A stretch of 12,090 bases of DNA from Parvularia atlantis. Taxonomy: Eukaryota; Opisthokonta; Rotosphaerida. The notes under the pieces were generated by a model. The model was not told where the DNA came from and ran no database searches. It was given only the letters and a program-made list of their open reading frames with translations. The position numbers and the translations under genes are program-made. How positions within the stretch are numbered: position 1 is the first letter of the stretch; the number at the start of each line of letters is the position of its first letter. The stretch is from positions 1 to 12,090 of the forward strand of contig CALSCO010002015.1 in the NCBI GenBank assembly GCA_943704415.1, given 5' to 3'. This document shows, piece by piece, positions 1 through 7,566 of this stretch.

Positions 1-467
1 CGTCGTCACGTTCAAGTTGCAGCTGACTTGCCGGTCGACATCGGTCGAATCGCCTCACGGCTCTGATGCGCGCTCTGCACAAAGGCGCTCAGCGCTCAGC
101 ATGTGGTCGGTGGCGGGCGCATTCCGCCAATAGCGACATGCCGATGAATAACTCAACCAGCCGGCCGGGACTGCCTGGGATGCCGAAGCGCGCGTTCTGA
201 TCGTCAGCGAGGAGGATCAAGTATCTGCCTACGCTAGACAACAAGCGGGCTCACGTCTGATTGCGCGATGCCGACATGCACTGTGCAGGTGTGGCCGTCT
301 CATCCTTCCACGACCTACGACCCGTGCGCTGTTTCCTCGAAGACGTGCTGACGTTTAGCTCTTTATCCGTGTCGCATAGGCTTACTCCGAGTCTCCTTCC
401 TGTCCCTTATGGCCCTCTCCTGTTCCTTGTGCATCCTGTATGCCAAAACACCAAACACGGTCTCAGG
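1..467. other. Intergenic 3' flank, no gene seen
   Basis: This stretch lies downstream of the stop codon of the minus-strand ERG19 gene. No reading frame here resembles a known protein, and none continues across a plausible short intron. Positions about 340-460 are visibly less GC-rich than the coding DNA and are pyrimidine-rich on the plus strand, as expected for a 3' untranslated region of a minus-strand gene. The first 60-130 bases stay open in two plus-strand frames (stops at 64-66 and 130-132), so the tail of a convergent plus-strand gene could end there, but nothing recognisable supports it. Confidence 0.4.
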
Positions 468-2184
468 CTAGTCCACGTGCGCATTCTTGGCCTTGGCGAC
501 CGGGGCCGCCGTCAGCACGAGCGGGAAGCCGTCGGCGTTGAGCAGCGACTCGGTGTCGGGCAGGACGCGCGGGCCATCGCCGACGCTGGCGACGCGCGCG
601 CACACGCGTGCGTGAGCAAAATCGATGCAGCCACAAGCGCGGGTACGCACTGCGCATGGAGGATGTACTTGAGCGCGCCCGGCTGCGGCGCGAGCGCAAA
701 CTTGGACGCCCACGACGCCTCACGCTGCTCGACCTCGGTCGGCGTGCTGCGCGCGCGTGCGCCGCCAAAGACACAGTACGGGTCCGCAAAGTACTCCTTG
801 TCCGCGACGCCGGCACCGGGCGGAAAGTAGCGCAGGACGAGCTCGAGCACGCGCGGCACATTCCTGGCGGGCGCGCGAGCGGTCAGAGCCACGCACTGCG
901 GCGATCAGACGCAACGCACTCGCGCAGCAGGTAGAGCACGGCGTTGGGGCCGGCGTCGAACGTGTACGCGACGAGGGGCGTGCCGTTGGCCTCGTTCAGG
1001 CGCGAGAGCAGCAGGATGATGGCGCGCGAGACGTCGTTGAGGTAGAAGATGGGCGGGTACGTGTCGAGGCACACGGCGTGGAACTGGTTGCTGTCCTGCA
1101 TCGTGTGGTGCGCAAACGCGGCAAAGTCGCGGTCGCGGATGGCCTTGCTGATCTGGACCATGCGGTCGGGCACGACGTGCGCGGCGCGGTGCCGCAGCAG
1201 CTCGGATGTCTGCATCGACGTCTGCATGCCTGCGCGCACGCCGCGGCTGTGAGCGCGAGTGCGTAGGCGGTGCGAGCAGTGCGCGTGCACCAGCCGTGCT
1301 CGAGACAGCCTTCTTGTGGTCGCTCACGACGAGCACGAGGCACTCCATCTCGGGCCAGTAGTGCTCGTCGGCGATCTGCGTGGCGCGATGAGCGGTCGTG
1401 CAGCAGCAGCACGGGCACGGGTGCACCTGCTCGGCGCGGCTGTCGAGCCCGTCGGCCGCCTCGCCCATGTGCCACGCCACAAAGCCGCCAAAGAGCGATC
1501 GGCACGCCGAGCCCGAGCCCTGCCGCGCCACGGTCGACAGGTCCTCGAGCGAGTCCTCGAGCCCGTACAGCCGCGCAAGGGTCAGAACGAGGCACGCATA
1601 GCCCTGCGCACCGTCAGCGACCACGCCACGACACCGCATGGACGAGGCGCACCGATGCCGACGACGCGAGGCCGGCCGCCGTTGGGAAGTTGTTCCAGGA
1701 GCAGACGTGGACCTGCGCGCTCGTCAGACGAATTCACAGACATCTCTGTGTGCACGTGCCTTCCAGTCGAGGTGCGCGGGACGCCCGCCGCCCGCCCGCC
1801 GCGCCTGCGCCTCTGCGCGCTCGCGGATGCTGCGGAAGCACACCTGCAGCCGCTCGTTGTCGATCTCCTGTGCGCGCGCACGTCCGCGTAAGCAGGCCGT
1901 CGACGCGCGCCCGCGATTCGCGCCTCCTCGACGCCGTTGAGCCACAGACGGTCGGCGACGAAGGCCGGGTCGGCGCGCGCCGTCGTCTTGGATTGGAGCT
2001 GGTCCTGTCCGAGCGTGACGCTGCGCTCGGCAGCCCCCGATCAGCTCGGCGCGGCGGATGGCGGCAGCAGTAGCGGGCGGCACCTGAGCGACGAGTTGCA
2101 CGGCAGGTTGAGCGCGACGTCGCGCTTGCCCCAGTACTTGACCACGGCGATGTTGACCGGCGCGGTGCACGTTGCGGTCCGCAT
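468..2184 (-). CDS. ERG19: Diphosphomevalonate decarboxylase (ERG19/MVD1)
   Basis: This enzyme performs the ATP-dependent decarboxylation of mevalonate diphosphate to isopentenyl diphosphate, the last step of the mevalonate pathway feeding sterols. My model has nine exons: 2084-2184, 1924-2020, 1760-1867, 1653-1712, 1427-1603, 1291-1375, 920-1229, 651-863 and 468-585. It gives 422 residues, against 396 in yeast. Visible hallmarks are the N-terminal [16 protein letters not shown] (active-site Lys16), [16 protein letters not shown] (GHMP-kinase-type phosphate loop, about 108-123), [14 protein letters not shown] (149-162), [18 protein letters not shown], and [10 protein letters not shown] with catalytic Asp301. 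The C-terminus contains VGDGPRVL. The ATG at 2184 was chosen because TAPVNIA follows within a few codons, as in yeast. Introns 2 and 3 appear to use GC donors; the other six start with GTGC. The stop is TAG. It is divergently paired with RRP14. Identification is firm; exact exon ends are inferred. Confidence 0.96.
1713..1759 (-). other. GC-AG intron 3 of ERG19
   Basis: Exon 3 ends in LDWK and exon 4 begins [14 protein letters not shown], the usual order around the ATP loop. The boundary that keeps phase 0 is AAG|GCACGT ... GCGCAG. AAG|GC is the classical context of GC donors. The nearest GT, at four bases in, would leave the next exon out of frame. Confidence 0.72.
1868..1923 (-). other. GC-AG intron 2 of ERG19
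   Basis: To join WLNGVEE in one frame to [10 protein letters not shown] in another, the phase-0 intron must begin at the GC after GAGGAG and end in CACAG. The product reads WLNGVEEEIDNER, which matches the yeast spacing (WLNGEPHSIDNER) exactly. No GT donor in the right phase keeps this spacing; the alternative GT two codons upstream would delete conserved-length residues. A CTTAC-like branch point lies inside. Confidence 0.7.
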
Positions 2185-2678
2185 TCTGCGCTTCCGGGCG
2201 TGTGAGTGTGCGGTCTGCTGATGTGGGCGGCGAGCGGGATGCGGGTGCAGGCGGCACGCGCGATGGCTCAAGCGGCGCAGATGCAGACGATGTGGACAGG
2301 GAGCGATGGCTCAAGCAGATGCGACCGCAGGATGGAGAAGCCGCGCAAGGACAGAAGAGAGACGGCGCAAGCGCACGACGCACAAAGAGAAGCAGATGCA
2401 GAGCAGCACATGCAGCACGAGAGGCAGCACGAGAGGCAGCAGAAGCAGAAGCAGCAGAAGCAGCAGAAGCAGCAGCAGCAAAGTGGCGCGATCTCGTCAC
2501 GCTTCTCACGCTGTCATGAACCTTGCTCACGTGACCTACCCGGGTGAGTCGAATGTCGCGTGCACGTGGCGGGGGCTGCTGTCATCTTTCTCTTCTCATC
2601 GGACGCGGCGCCTCGTTCTGTCGTTCTCGTCGCGTCGCCTTCGCCGTCGCCTCCGCCTTGGTCCGCCGAGGGGAAGGA
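2185..2678. promoter_or_regulatory. Divergent promoter ERG19 / RRP14
   Basis: These 494 bases separate the two start codons of oppositely transcribed genes, so they must hold both promoters and 5' untranslated regions. Two CACGTG E-box cores (2528-2533 and 2563-2568) are seen; in fungi such sites bind bHLH factors such as Cbf1, but that role here is inference. No convincing TATA element was found. A CAG/AAG-type repeat occupies 2413-2483, and the last 100 bases before the RRP14 start are pyrimidine-rich, as in many fungal promoters and leaders. Confidence 0.5.
2413..2483. repeat. Purine-rich CAG/CAGAAG microsatellite
   Basis: A degenerate tandem repeat lies in the ERG19/RRP14 intergenic region. 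It opens with a 12-bp unit, GCAGCACGAGAG, present twice (2412 and 2424), then continues as CAGAAG and CAGCAGAAG units ending in a short CAG run. Because the unit is a multiple of three, it opens long but spurious frames (Ala/Ser-rich on one strand, Gln/Lys/Arg-rich on the other). It probably varies in length between strains. Confidence 0.8.
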
Positions 2679-4770
2679 ATGAAGCGGCTGCGCGCCAAGC
2701 TGCGCGCGGCCAAGAAGGAGCGTGAGAAGGCCAAGAAGGAGGCGCAGCGCGCGCGGCAGCGGGAGCTGGTGGCGCTGCGGCGCAACCCGCCGCCGCCCGA
2801 GCCGCCGCTGCCCGAGCGCGTCGTCGGCACCGCGCAGTTCTTCGCGCAGTTTGTCGAGCTCGTGCACCACAAGTACTACTTTGTCGACGACGACGGCGTC
2901 CCCGTCGGGCATGTGCGTGCTGCTGTGGTGCATGTGCCTGGGTCTTGTGCTTGTTGGCTTCTCGCGCTTTGTCTTCTTGTTGCTCTACGACTCGTTCTTC
3001 TCCATCATCGACGTCTTCTCCGCGCTCATCGCACCTTTGTTCTCCGCGCTCGTCCTCGCTCTGCGACTCGTTCTTCTCCATCATCGACATCGACGTCCTT
3101 CTCCTTGCTCTACGACTCGTTCTTCTCCATCATCGACGTCTTCTCCGCGCTCATCGCACCTTTGTTCTCGCTCAGCGCACCCTTGTTCTCCTTGCTCATC
3201 GCGCTCGCACCCACGCGCCATCGCACGCGCCCTCGTCAATCGTCAATCGCTCACCGTGATGTGCGCGCGCGCGATGCAGAAGTACATGAAGAACCTCAAG
3301 GCGGGCAGGAACAAGAAGGCCGCGCACAAGATGGCCAAGGTGCGCCGCGCCCGCATGCACACGCGTGCACCGCTCACCCGCCGCCGCGCTCGCAGTTCGA
3401 CCCGACGCAACAGTTCAGCGTCGCCGAGCTGCAGCGCCTCGAGGCCGAGCGCCGCGAGCTGCTCGGCCCCGACGCCAACGAGGCGATCGACGGCATGCCC
3501 GTGGTCAAGGTCAAGGCGAAGAAGGTGCGCGCCACGCCGTCTGCTCTCTCGCGGTCCCTCACGCGGCGATCAGCCCAAGAACCCGCTCAAGGAGAGCCTC
3601 GGTGCGGCGGCGCGCACCCCTGCCGGCTGGCGTGCGCGTGCTCACGGCGTGGTGCAGGCAAGGCGACGATGGAGGAGCTGCAGGCCAAGCTGGCGGCGCG
3701 CGTGGCAGAGCTGCGCGAGCAGCGCATCTCGCCCAAGACGGTGCGCGCCGCGCAACTGCTTCTCGCCGAGCACTGACTGTCGTCCCGCCATGCAGGACCA
3801 CACGCTGATGCTGCTCAAGCGCGCCGAGAAGAAGGCGCGCAAGCGCCAGGCCAAGCAGGTCAAGCTCGCGCTCCAGCCCAAGACGGGCTATGTGCCGCCG
3901 TCCAAGCGCGGCAACCCGTTCGCGCAGATGGCGCCGCAGGCGTGCGCGGCGTGTGTGCACGCGGACCGTGTGCCAACCACGTGCACTGCAGGGCGAGAAC
4001 GGCGAGGCCACGGGCGTGCAGTTCAGCAAGTTCGAGTTTGGCGCGATCGCCAAGGAGGCGAAGGAGAAGAAGGAGGACAAGTACGCGCGCATGAAGAAGG
4101 TGCGCGCACCCGCGTGCGCGCTTGGGCGAGGGGCTCACTGCTGCGCCGACGACAGCTGCGCCTCGAGAAGGCACGGCTGCGAGTGATCGCGGCCGAGGAC
4201 CCCGCCAAGGTGCGCGCGTGTGCCGAACTGTGTGCGTTGCCGCTCAGCTGACGAGCTTGCACAGGCCGCCGAGATGGTGCAGTCGCAGGAGTGGAAGGCG
4301 GCCCTCGAGCGCGCCCAGGGCCGAAAAGTCTTTGTGCGTGTGTCCCCTTCAGCTGCCCGTGCGATGCTGACGCGCGCCGCAGAACGCCCCGGCGCTGCTG
4401 CAGAAGACGATCAAACGCGACGAGAAGAAGAAGGCCAAGTCGAAGGCCGAGTGGTGCGCGTGGCGCGTATCTTGTTGTGTCGCGTGCTGAGCGCGACCGG
4501 GGGCAGGGACAAGCGGCTGCAGCAGGTCGAGGAGGGGCAAAAGCACCGCCAGAACAAGCGCAACGACAACATCAAGGCGCGCAAGGACAAGCTCAACCAG
4601 CGCGGCAGGGGCAAGGGCAAGAAGGTGCGCCCATGCCCGCGCGCCCGCTCAGCCGGCGCTCAAACCGTCGCGCGCAGCAACGGGCAGGCTTCGAGGGCAA
4701 GAAGCGCGGCAAGACCGGCAAGCCTGGCAAGGGGGGCAAGCCCGGCAAGAAGAAGGCGGGGAAAAAGTGA
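2679..4770 (+). CDS. RRP14: SURF6/Rrp14-family nucleolar ribosome biogenesis protein
   Basis: SURF6/Rrp14 proteins are basic nucleolar nucleic-acid-binding factors required for pre-rRNA processing and ribosomal subunit assembly. My twelve-exon model is 2679-2912, 3280-3339, 3396-3524, 3574-3601, 3658-3740, 3796-3939, 3992-4099, 4156-4209, 4265-4333, 4383-4453, 4507-4624 and 4678-4770. It gives 396 residues (yeast 434, human 361). The N-terminal Surf6-N-like part is FFAQFVELVHHKYYFVDDD (about 53-71). Next come KYMKNLKAGRNKKAAHK (79 on), FDPTQQFSVAELQ (99 on), a lysine/arginine-rich coil with FSKFEFG (237-243), and the C-terminal SURF6 core NAPALLQKTIKRDEKKKAKS (304-323). The protein ends in a GFEGKKRGKTGKPGK tail. 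The ATG at 2679 follows a pyrimidine-rich leader; the 50 residues before the Surf6-N part are unusual, so the true start is less sure. Intron 1 is long and repeat-filled, intron 6 seems GC-AG, and exon 4 is only 28 nt. It is convergent with ACMSD. Confidence 0.9.
2980..3169 (+). repeat. Internal direct repeats in RRP14 intron 1
   Basis: Within the 367-nt first intron (2913-3279), a 65-bp sequence occurs twice without mismatch, at 2980-3044 and 3105-3169 (offset 125). A third, shorter and diverged copy starts near 3058. Each copy carries the core GACTCGTTCTTCTCC followed by CATCATCGAC. The block is pyrimidine-rich on the coding strand. It is treated as intronic because the exons on either side join in phase 0 from a GTGCGT donor to a GATGCAG acceptor, and because the repeat reads as low-complexity sequence in every frame. 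Confidence 0.88.
3940..3991 (+). other. GC-AG intron 6 of RRP14
   Basis: Exon 6 ends in GNPFAQMAPQ and exon 7 begins GENGEATGVQFSKFEFG. The phase-0 junction that leaves a normal 52-nt intron is CCGCAG|GCGTGC ... TGCAG. The only in-phase GT alternative gives a 37-nt intron, shorter than any other in the window, and adds ACAAC to the protein. The GC donor is preferred but not proven. Confidence 0.55.
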
Positions 4771-4888
4771 TGCGTCAGTGTCTGGAGTGGCGGGTGTGTA
4801 CAGTGTCGCAACGGGTCTTTCCTCAGCTGGTGAGGGGTATCACGTTTCGGTCGGTCGGCGGGATACAAACAGCTATCACGGGGCGCGG
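4771..4888. other. Convergent 3' gap RRP14 / ACMSD
   Basis: These 118 bases separate two stop codons facing each other. They must hold both 3' ends, so the transcripts probably overlap or terminate within a very short space. No obvious AATAAA signal is visible. Confidence 0.5.
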
Positions 4889-6900
4889 TCACGCAAAGTC
4901 CTCGCGCTTGCGGTTGAACAGGTCGAGCGCGTTCTGGTGCAAGATCATGTCCTTGGTCTCGTCATCGATCTCGTCGCACTCAAGCAGCTGCTCGCCCGGC
5001 CGGTGCTCGCCGAGGATGAATGGGTAGTCGCTCCCGAGCACGATGCGGTTGCGGCCCATCTGCGCGCACGCCCACGTCAGCCGCGTGCGCGGTCGCGACG
5101 GCCCGCACGCGCACCTTCTTGATCAGGTACTGCAGCGCGTCGTTGTCGTGCACGAGCGAGTCGACCCAGATGCGCCCGAGGTAGTGCCTGTGCGCGCGCA
5201 GACGCGTGAGAGGCAAGGCGAGCCGGCGTCGCGTCCGACGCACGAGGGCGGCGTCTGCGTGTTGATCGCGCACAGGTCCGGGCGGGTTTTGAAGCCGTGC
5301 TCGATGCGCCCGATCGTTGCGGGGAACGAGCCGCCGCCGTGCGCGAGGCACACCTTGAGCTTGGGGCACTTCTCGAGCACGCCGCCAAAGATCAAGTCGC
5401 AGATGGCCATCGTCGTCTCGCACGGCATGCCGATGAGCCTGCGGGGGCGGCATGAGCACACGCGCGCGCACACACAGCACGGGCGCGCGGGCACGCACCA
5501 CGGGTACCAATACTTGCCGTAGCGCCCGTCGCTTGGCATCTGCCACGGGTGCACAAACACGACCGCGTCGAGCTCCTCGCACGCCTTGAAGATGGGCAGC
5601 AGCTCGGGTGCGTCCAGGCCCCACTCGTTCACGCTCGTGCCGATCTGGATGCCCGAGAGACCGAGGTCCTGCATGCACCTGTCGCGCGGCGTGAGCGTGC
5701 GGTGCGTTAACGCGTGAGCCGCCGCACCGCTTGAGCTCCTTGATGGCGAGCTCGGGCGACTGCATCGGGAGCGTGCCCAGGCCGATGAAGCGCTTGGGGT
5801 TCTCGGCCACGGTCTGGGCGATGTGGTCATTGAGGTAGCGCGCAAGGTCGAGGGTGTCGTCGGGCTTTGCCCAGTAGGCGAACATGACGGGTACGGTCGA
5901 GAGCACCTGCACCGTGACGCCTGCGGGTGCGCGTTGAGCGCGCATGATGGGCGACGCGAGCGACGAGAGCAGGATGCGAGCAATGAGAGCGACGAGAGCA
6001 AGGTAAAGCAGAAGACAGGCAGCAGAAGGAGAACGAGAACGAGAAGGAGAACGAGAACGAGAACGAGAAGGAGAAGGAGAAGGAGAACGAGAAGGAGAAG
6101 GGGAACGAGAAGGAGAACGAGAAGGAGAACGAGAAGGAGCACGAGAAGGAGAACGAAAAGGAGAAGGAGAACGAGAAGGAGAACGAGAACGAAAAGGAGA
6201 ACAATTTGCACAAGAACAAGGAGAACGAAAAGGAGAAGGAGAACGAGAAGGAGAACGAGAACGAAAAGGAGAACAATTTGCACAAGAACAAAGAGAAGGA
6301 GAAGGAGAAGGAGAACGAGAACGAGAACGAGAAGGAGAAGGAGAAGGAGAAGGAGAAGGAGCACGAGAGGAGAACGAAAAGGAAAACGCGAAGGAGAACA
6401 AGATGCACAAGAACAAGAAGAACGAGAAAGAGATGCAAAACAGCCATCCCCATCCAGCCCGCAAGCCGTCCACGCCCACAAAAGCCCAATACGTCACCGG
6501 TGGTGTTGCAGTCCCTGATGCGGTCCTCGGCCGACCACGAGGTGCTCTGGACCTGGCGGAACAGCTTCCCGTCGAGCATCATCTTGGCGCGGCCCTCGAG
6601 CGGCGTGCCGCCGTAGCTTGTGTAGCACGCGCACTGCGCGGGATCCCCCCTTTTTCAGCCACAAGGACGCGAGCGAAGCAAAGCGGGACGACCCACCGGC
6701 TCGTCGTGCACCAGCGAGGGCCAGCCCGGGTAGCCGTAGCGCCGCGCCAGGTCTGGCCAGTGCTTGGGGAGGATGTGCGTGTGCATGTCGACGCGCACAC
6801 GCTGCTGCTTAATTTGCGGCGGCGGCGGCTGTGGCTCTTGCGGCGCCTCGTCAGACAGCGAGAGGCGCGACACCGACGCCGCGGGGGCGACGGCGCTCAT
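4889..6900 (-). CDS. ACMSD: 2-amino-3-carboxymuconate-6-semialdehyde decarboxylase (ACMSD)
   Basis: ACMSD decarboxylates aminocarboxymuconate semialdehyde, diverting kynurenine-pathway flux from quinolinate and NAD toward complete tryptophan oxidation. It is a zinc-dependent amidohydrolase-fold enzyme. My seven-exon model is 6697-6900, 6498-6633, 5728-5920, 5499-5678, 5244-5438, 5115-5187 and 4889-5059, giving 383 residues (human 336). Metal and active-site motifs are all present: DMHTHILPKHWPDL (His40, His42), FVHPWQM (His221), CLAHGGGSFP (His271) and VLGSDYPFILGE (Asp338). Family signatures GVTVQVLSTVPVMFAYWAKP and GLGTLPMQ are also clear. The extra length is an N-terminal, Pro/Gln-rich extension of about 36 residues; the ATG at 6900 is the only sensible start ahead of the first metal motif. 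Related decarboxylases (for example 2,3-dihydroxybenzoate decarboxylase) share the fold, but the motif wording fits ACMSD itself best. Intron 2 (5921-6497) is exceptionally long and repetitive. It is divergent from the small COPS9-like gene. Confidence 0.93.
6025..6434. repeat. Polypurine GAGAAG/GAGAAC tandem repeat in ACMSD intron 2
   Basis: About 410 bases are built almost only from the hexamers GAGAAG and GAGAAC (plus variants GAAAAG and GAGCAC), read on the plus strand. The tract is nearly free of T except for two AATTTG islands at about 6203 and 6275. On the ACMSD coding strand it is C/T-rich. Because the unit is six bases, all frames stay open, giving spurious Lys/Glu/Asn, Ser/Phe or Leu/Val polymers. 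It lies wholly inside intron 2, whose flanking exons join in phase 1 at the conserved Gly of GVTVQ. Confidence 0.95.
6148..6291. repeat. Perfect 72-bp tandem duplication inside the polypurine tract
   Basis: Bases 6148-6219 and 6220-6291 are identical over 72 positions by direct comparison. Each copy ends with the only T-containing segment of the tract, ACAATTTGCACAAGAACAA. The identity of the copies, in a tract otherwise full of hexamer variation, points to a recent duplication by slippage or unequal exchange. Confidence 0.92.
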
Positions 6901-7142
6901 TCGCGAAGGGCGCGATGACGCAGGCGGCGCGCCGCACGTGCCAGACGGCACCTCGACAGTCGAAAACACGAGTACACCGCGTGTCTGTCAGTGCTCGTCC
7001 GAAAGCATGAGCGCACGCTGCTGTGACGGGACGGACCTGGGGTGCGGAAGCATGAGCTGACGAGCAGCTGATGGTCGGCGTCGCACCAGTTCAAGCAAAG
7101 CATGAGCTGAGGAGCAGCTGTCAAAAGCAGTCTGCTCAACGG
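6901..7142. promoter_or_regulatory. Divergent promoter ACMSD / COPS9-like gene
   Basis: The 242 bases between the two start codons serve both genes. One CACGTG core (6935-6940) is seen. The half nearer the COPS9-like gene holds copies of a short motif (AAGCATGAGC) at about 7003, 7048 and 7098. No TATA-like element is evident. Confidence 0.45.
7048..7120. repeat. Two 23-bp promoter direct repeats
   Basis: The sequences at 7048-7070 and 7098-7120 share the pattern AAGCATGAGCTGA-N-GAGCAGCTG with a single difference, 50 bases apart. A third, partial copy (AAGCATGAGC) starts at about 7003. They sit 20-140 bases upstream of the COPS9-like start codon and could be factor-binding sites; function is unknown. 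Confidence 0.7.
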
Positions 7143-7526
7143 ATGTCGCTGCTGGAGATGCTCGCGGGCCAGGCCCGCCGCGCCCCGCCCGCGCTCGCCG
7201 AGGACGACGCCGAGGACGACGCGATGGCCGTCGACGACGCCTTCCCGGACCCGACCGCGGGCGTGCCGAGCGTGGTGAGCGTGGCGAGCGGCGCGTCGAC
7301 GACGACGTGCGCCTGCTGCCCGCTGCTCATCCGCCGATGCGCGGCTGATCGCTTCGCCCGGCAGCGGCGGCACCGACGCCGTGCCCGAGCTGCTCGACGA
7401 CAAGCTCGTGCACCGCGACTTCTACAACGGTGCGCAGCACAGTTGCGGTCGCGCTCTCACTCACGCTGTGCCGCAGACTTCCCGGACGACTTTGACGAGA
7501 GCGACACGCGCGCCCCGCCCCTCTGA
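7143..7526 (+). CDS. COPS9: Small acidic protein resembling COP9 signalosome subunit 9 (CSNAP)
   Basis: CSNAP/COPS9 is the smallest subunit of the COP9 signalosome, the complex that removes Nedd8 from cullins; its acidic, aromatic C-terminus packs against other subunits. My three-exon model is 7143-7306, 7365-7429 and 7477-7526, giving 92 residues (human 57). The match rests on two short blocks in the right order: AVDDAFPDPTAG (29-40) and KLVHRDFYNDFPDDFDESD (68-86), the latter rich in Phe/Tyr and Asp as in the human tail. Both introns start GTGCGC and end CAG; intron 2 splits the Asp codon within the tail. The extra residues are an N-terminal piece (1-28) and a Ser/Thr/Gly linker. The inner ATG at residue 28 is an alternative start that would give a length closer to human. 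No domain beyond this is visible; identification is by motif and is moderate. Confidence 0.62.
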   Translation: MSLLEMLAGQARRAPPALAEDDAEDDAMAVDDAFPDPTAGVPSVVSVASGASTTTCACCPLLIRRCAADRFARQRRHRRRARAARRQARAPRLLQRCAAQLRSRSHSRCAADFPDDFDESDTRAPPL

Positions 7527-7566
7527 TGCCGGCCTATGTCATGTACACACTTCGACGTGGCAGTCT
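7527..7566. other. 40-bp convergent 3' gap
   Basis: Only 40 bases separate the stop of the COPS9-like gene (+) from the stop of CCDC25 (-). The two mRNAs almost certainly overlap at their 3' ends, which would make natural antisense pairs. Confidence 0.6.

Noticed and set aside
261-1891. Several overlapping frames of 120-270 codons on both strands in the ERG19 region.
   Set aside because: These are shadow frames of GC-rich coding DNA; only the spliced minus-strand model reproduces a known protein.
1724-2530. A 268-codon minus-strand frame rich in Ala/Ser.
   Set aside because: Its first half reads through the intergenic CAG-type repeat and ERG19 exon 1 in the wrong frame; only the end (EIDNER...LDWK) is real, as ERG19 exon 3.
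2544-2678. Extension of RRP14 upstream of the ATG at 2679 in the same frame.
   Set aside because: The upstream codons encode a Cys/Ser/Arg-rich string unlike SURF6 proteins and come from a pyrimidine-rich leader.
6025-6434. CRISPR-like or transposon origin for the repeat tract.
   Set aside because: There are no unique spacers, terminal inverted repeats or coding parts; it is simple hexamer slippage within an intron.
4980-6582. Long minus-strand frames with Ser/Phe, Leu/Val or Ser/Arg/Pro polymers, and the plus-strand Lys/Glu/Asn polymer.
   Set aside because: They arise because the six-base repeat in ACMSD intron 2 contains no stop in any frame. The flanking ACMSD exons join perfectly without it, and intron 2 is not a multiple of three.
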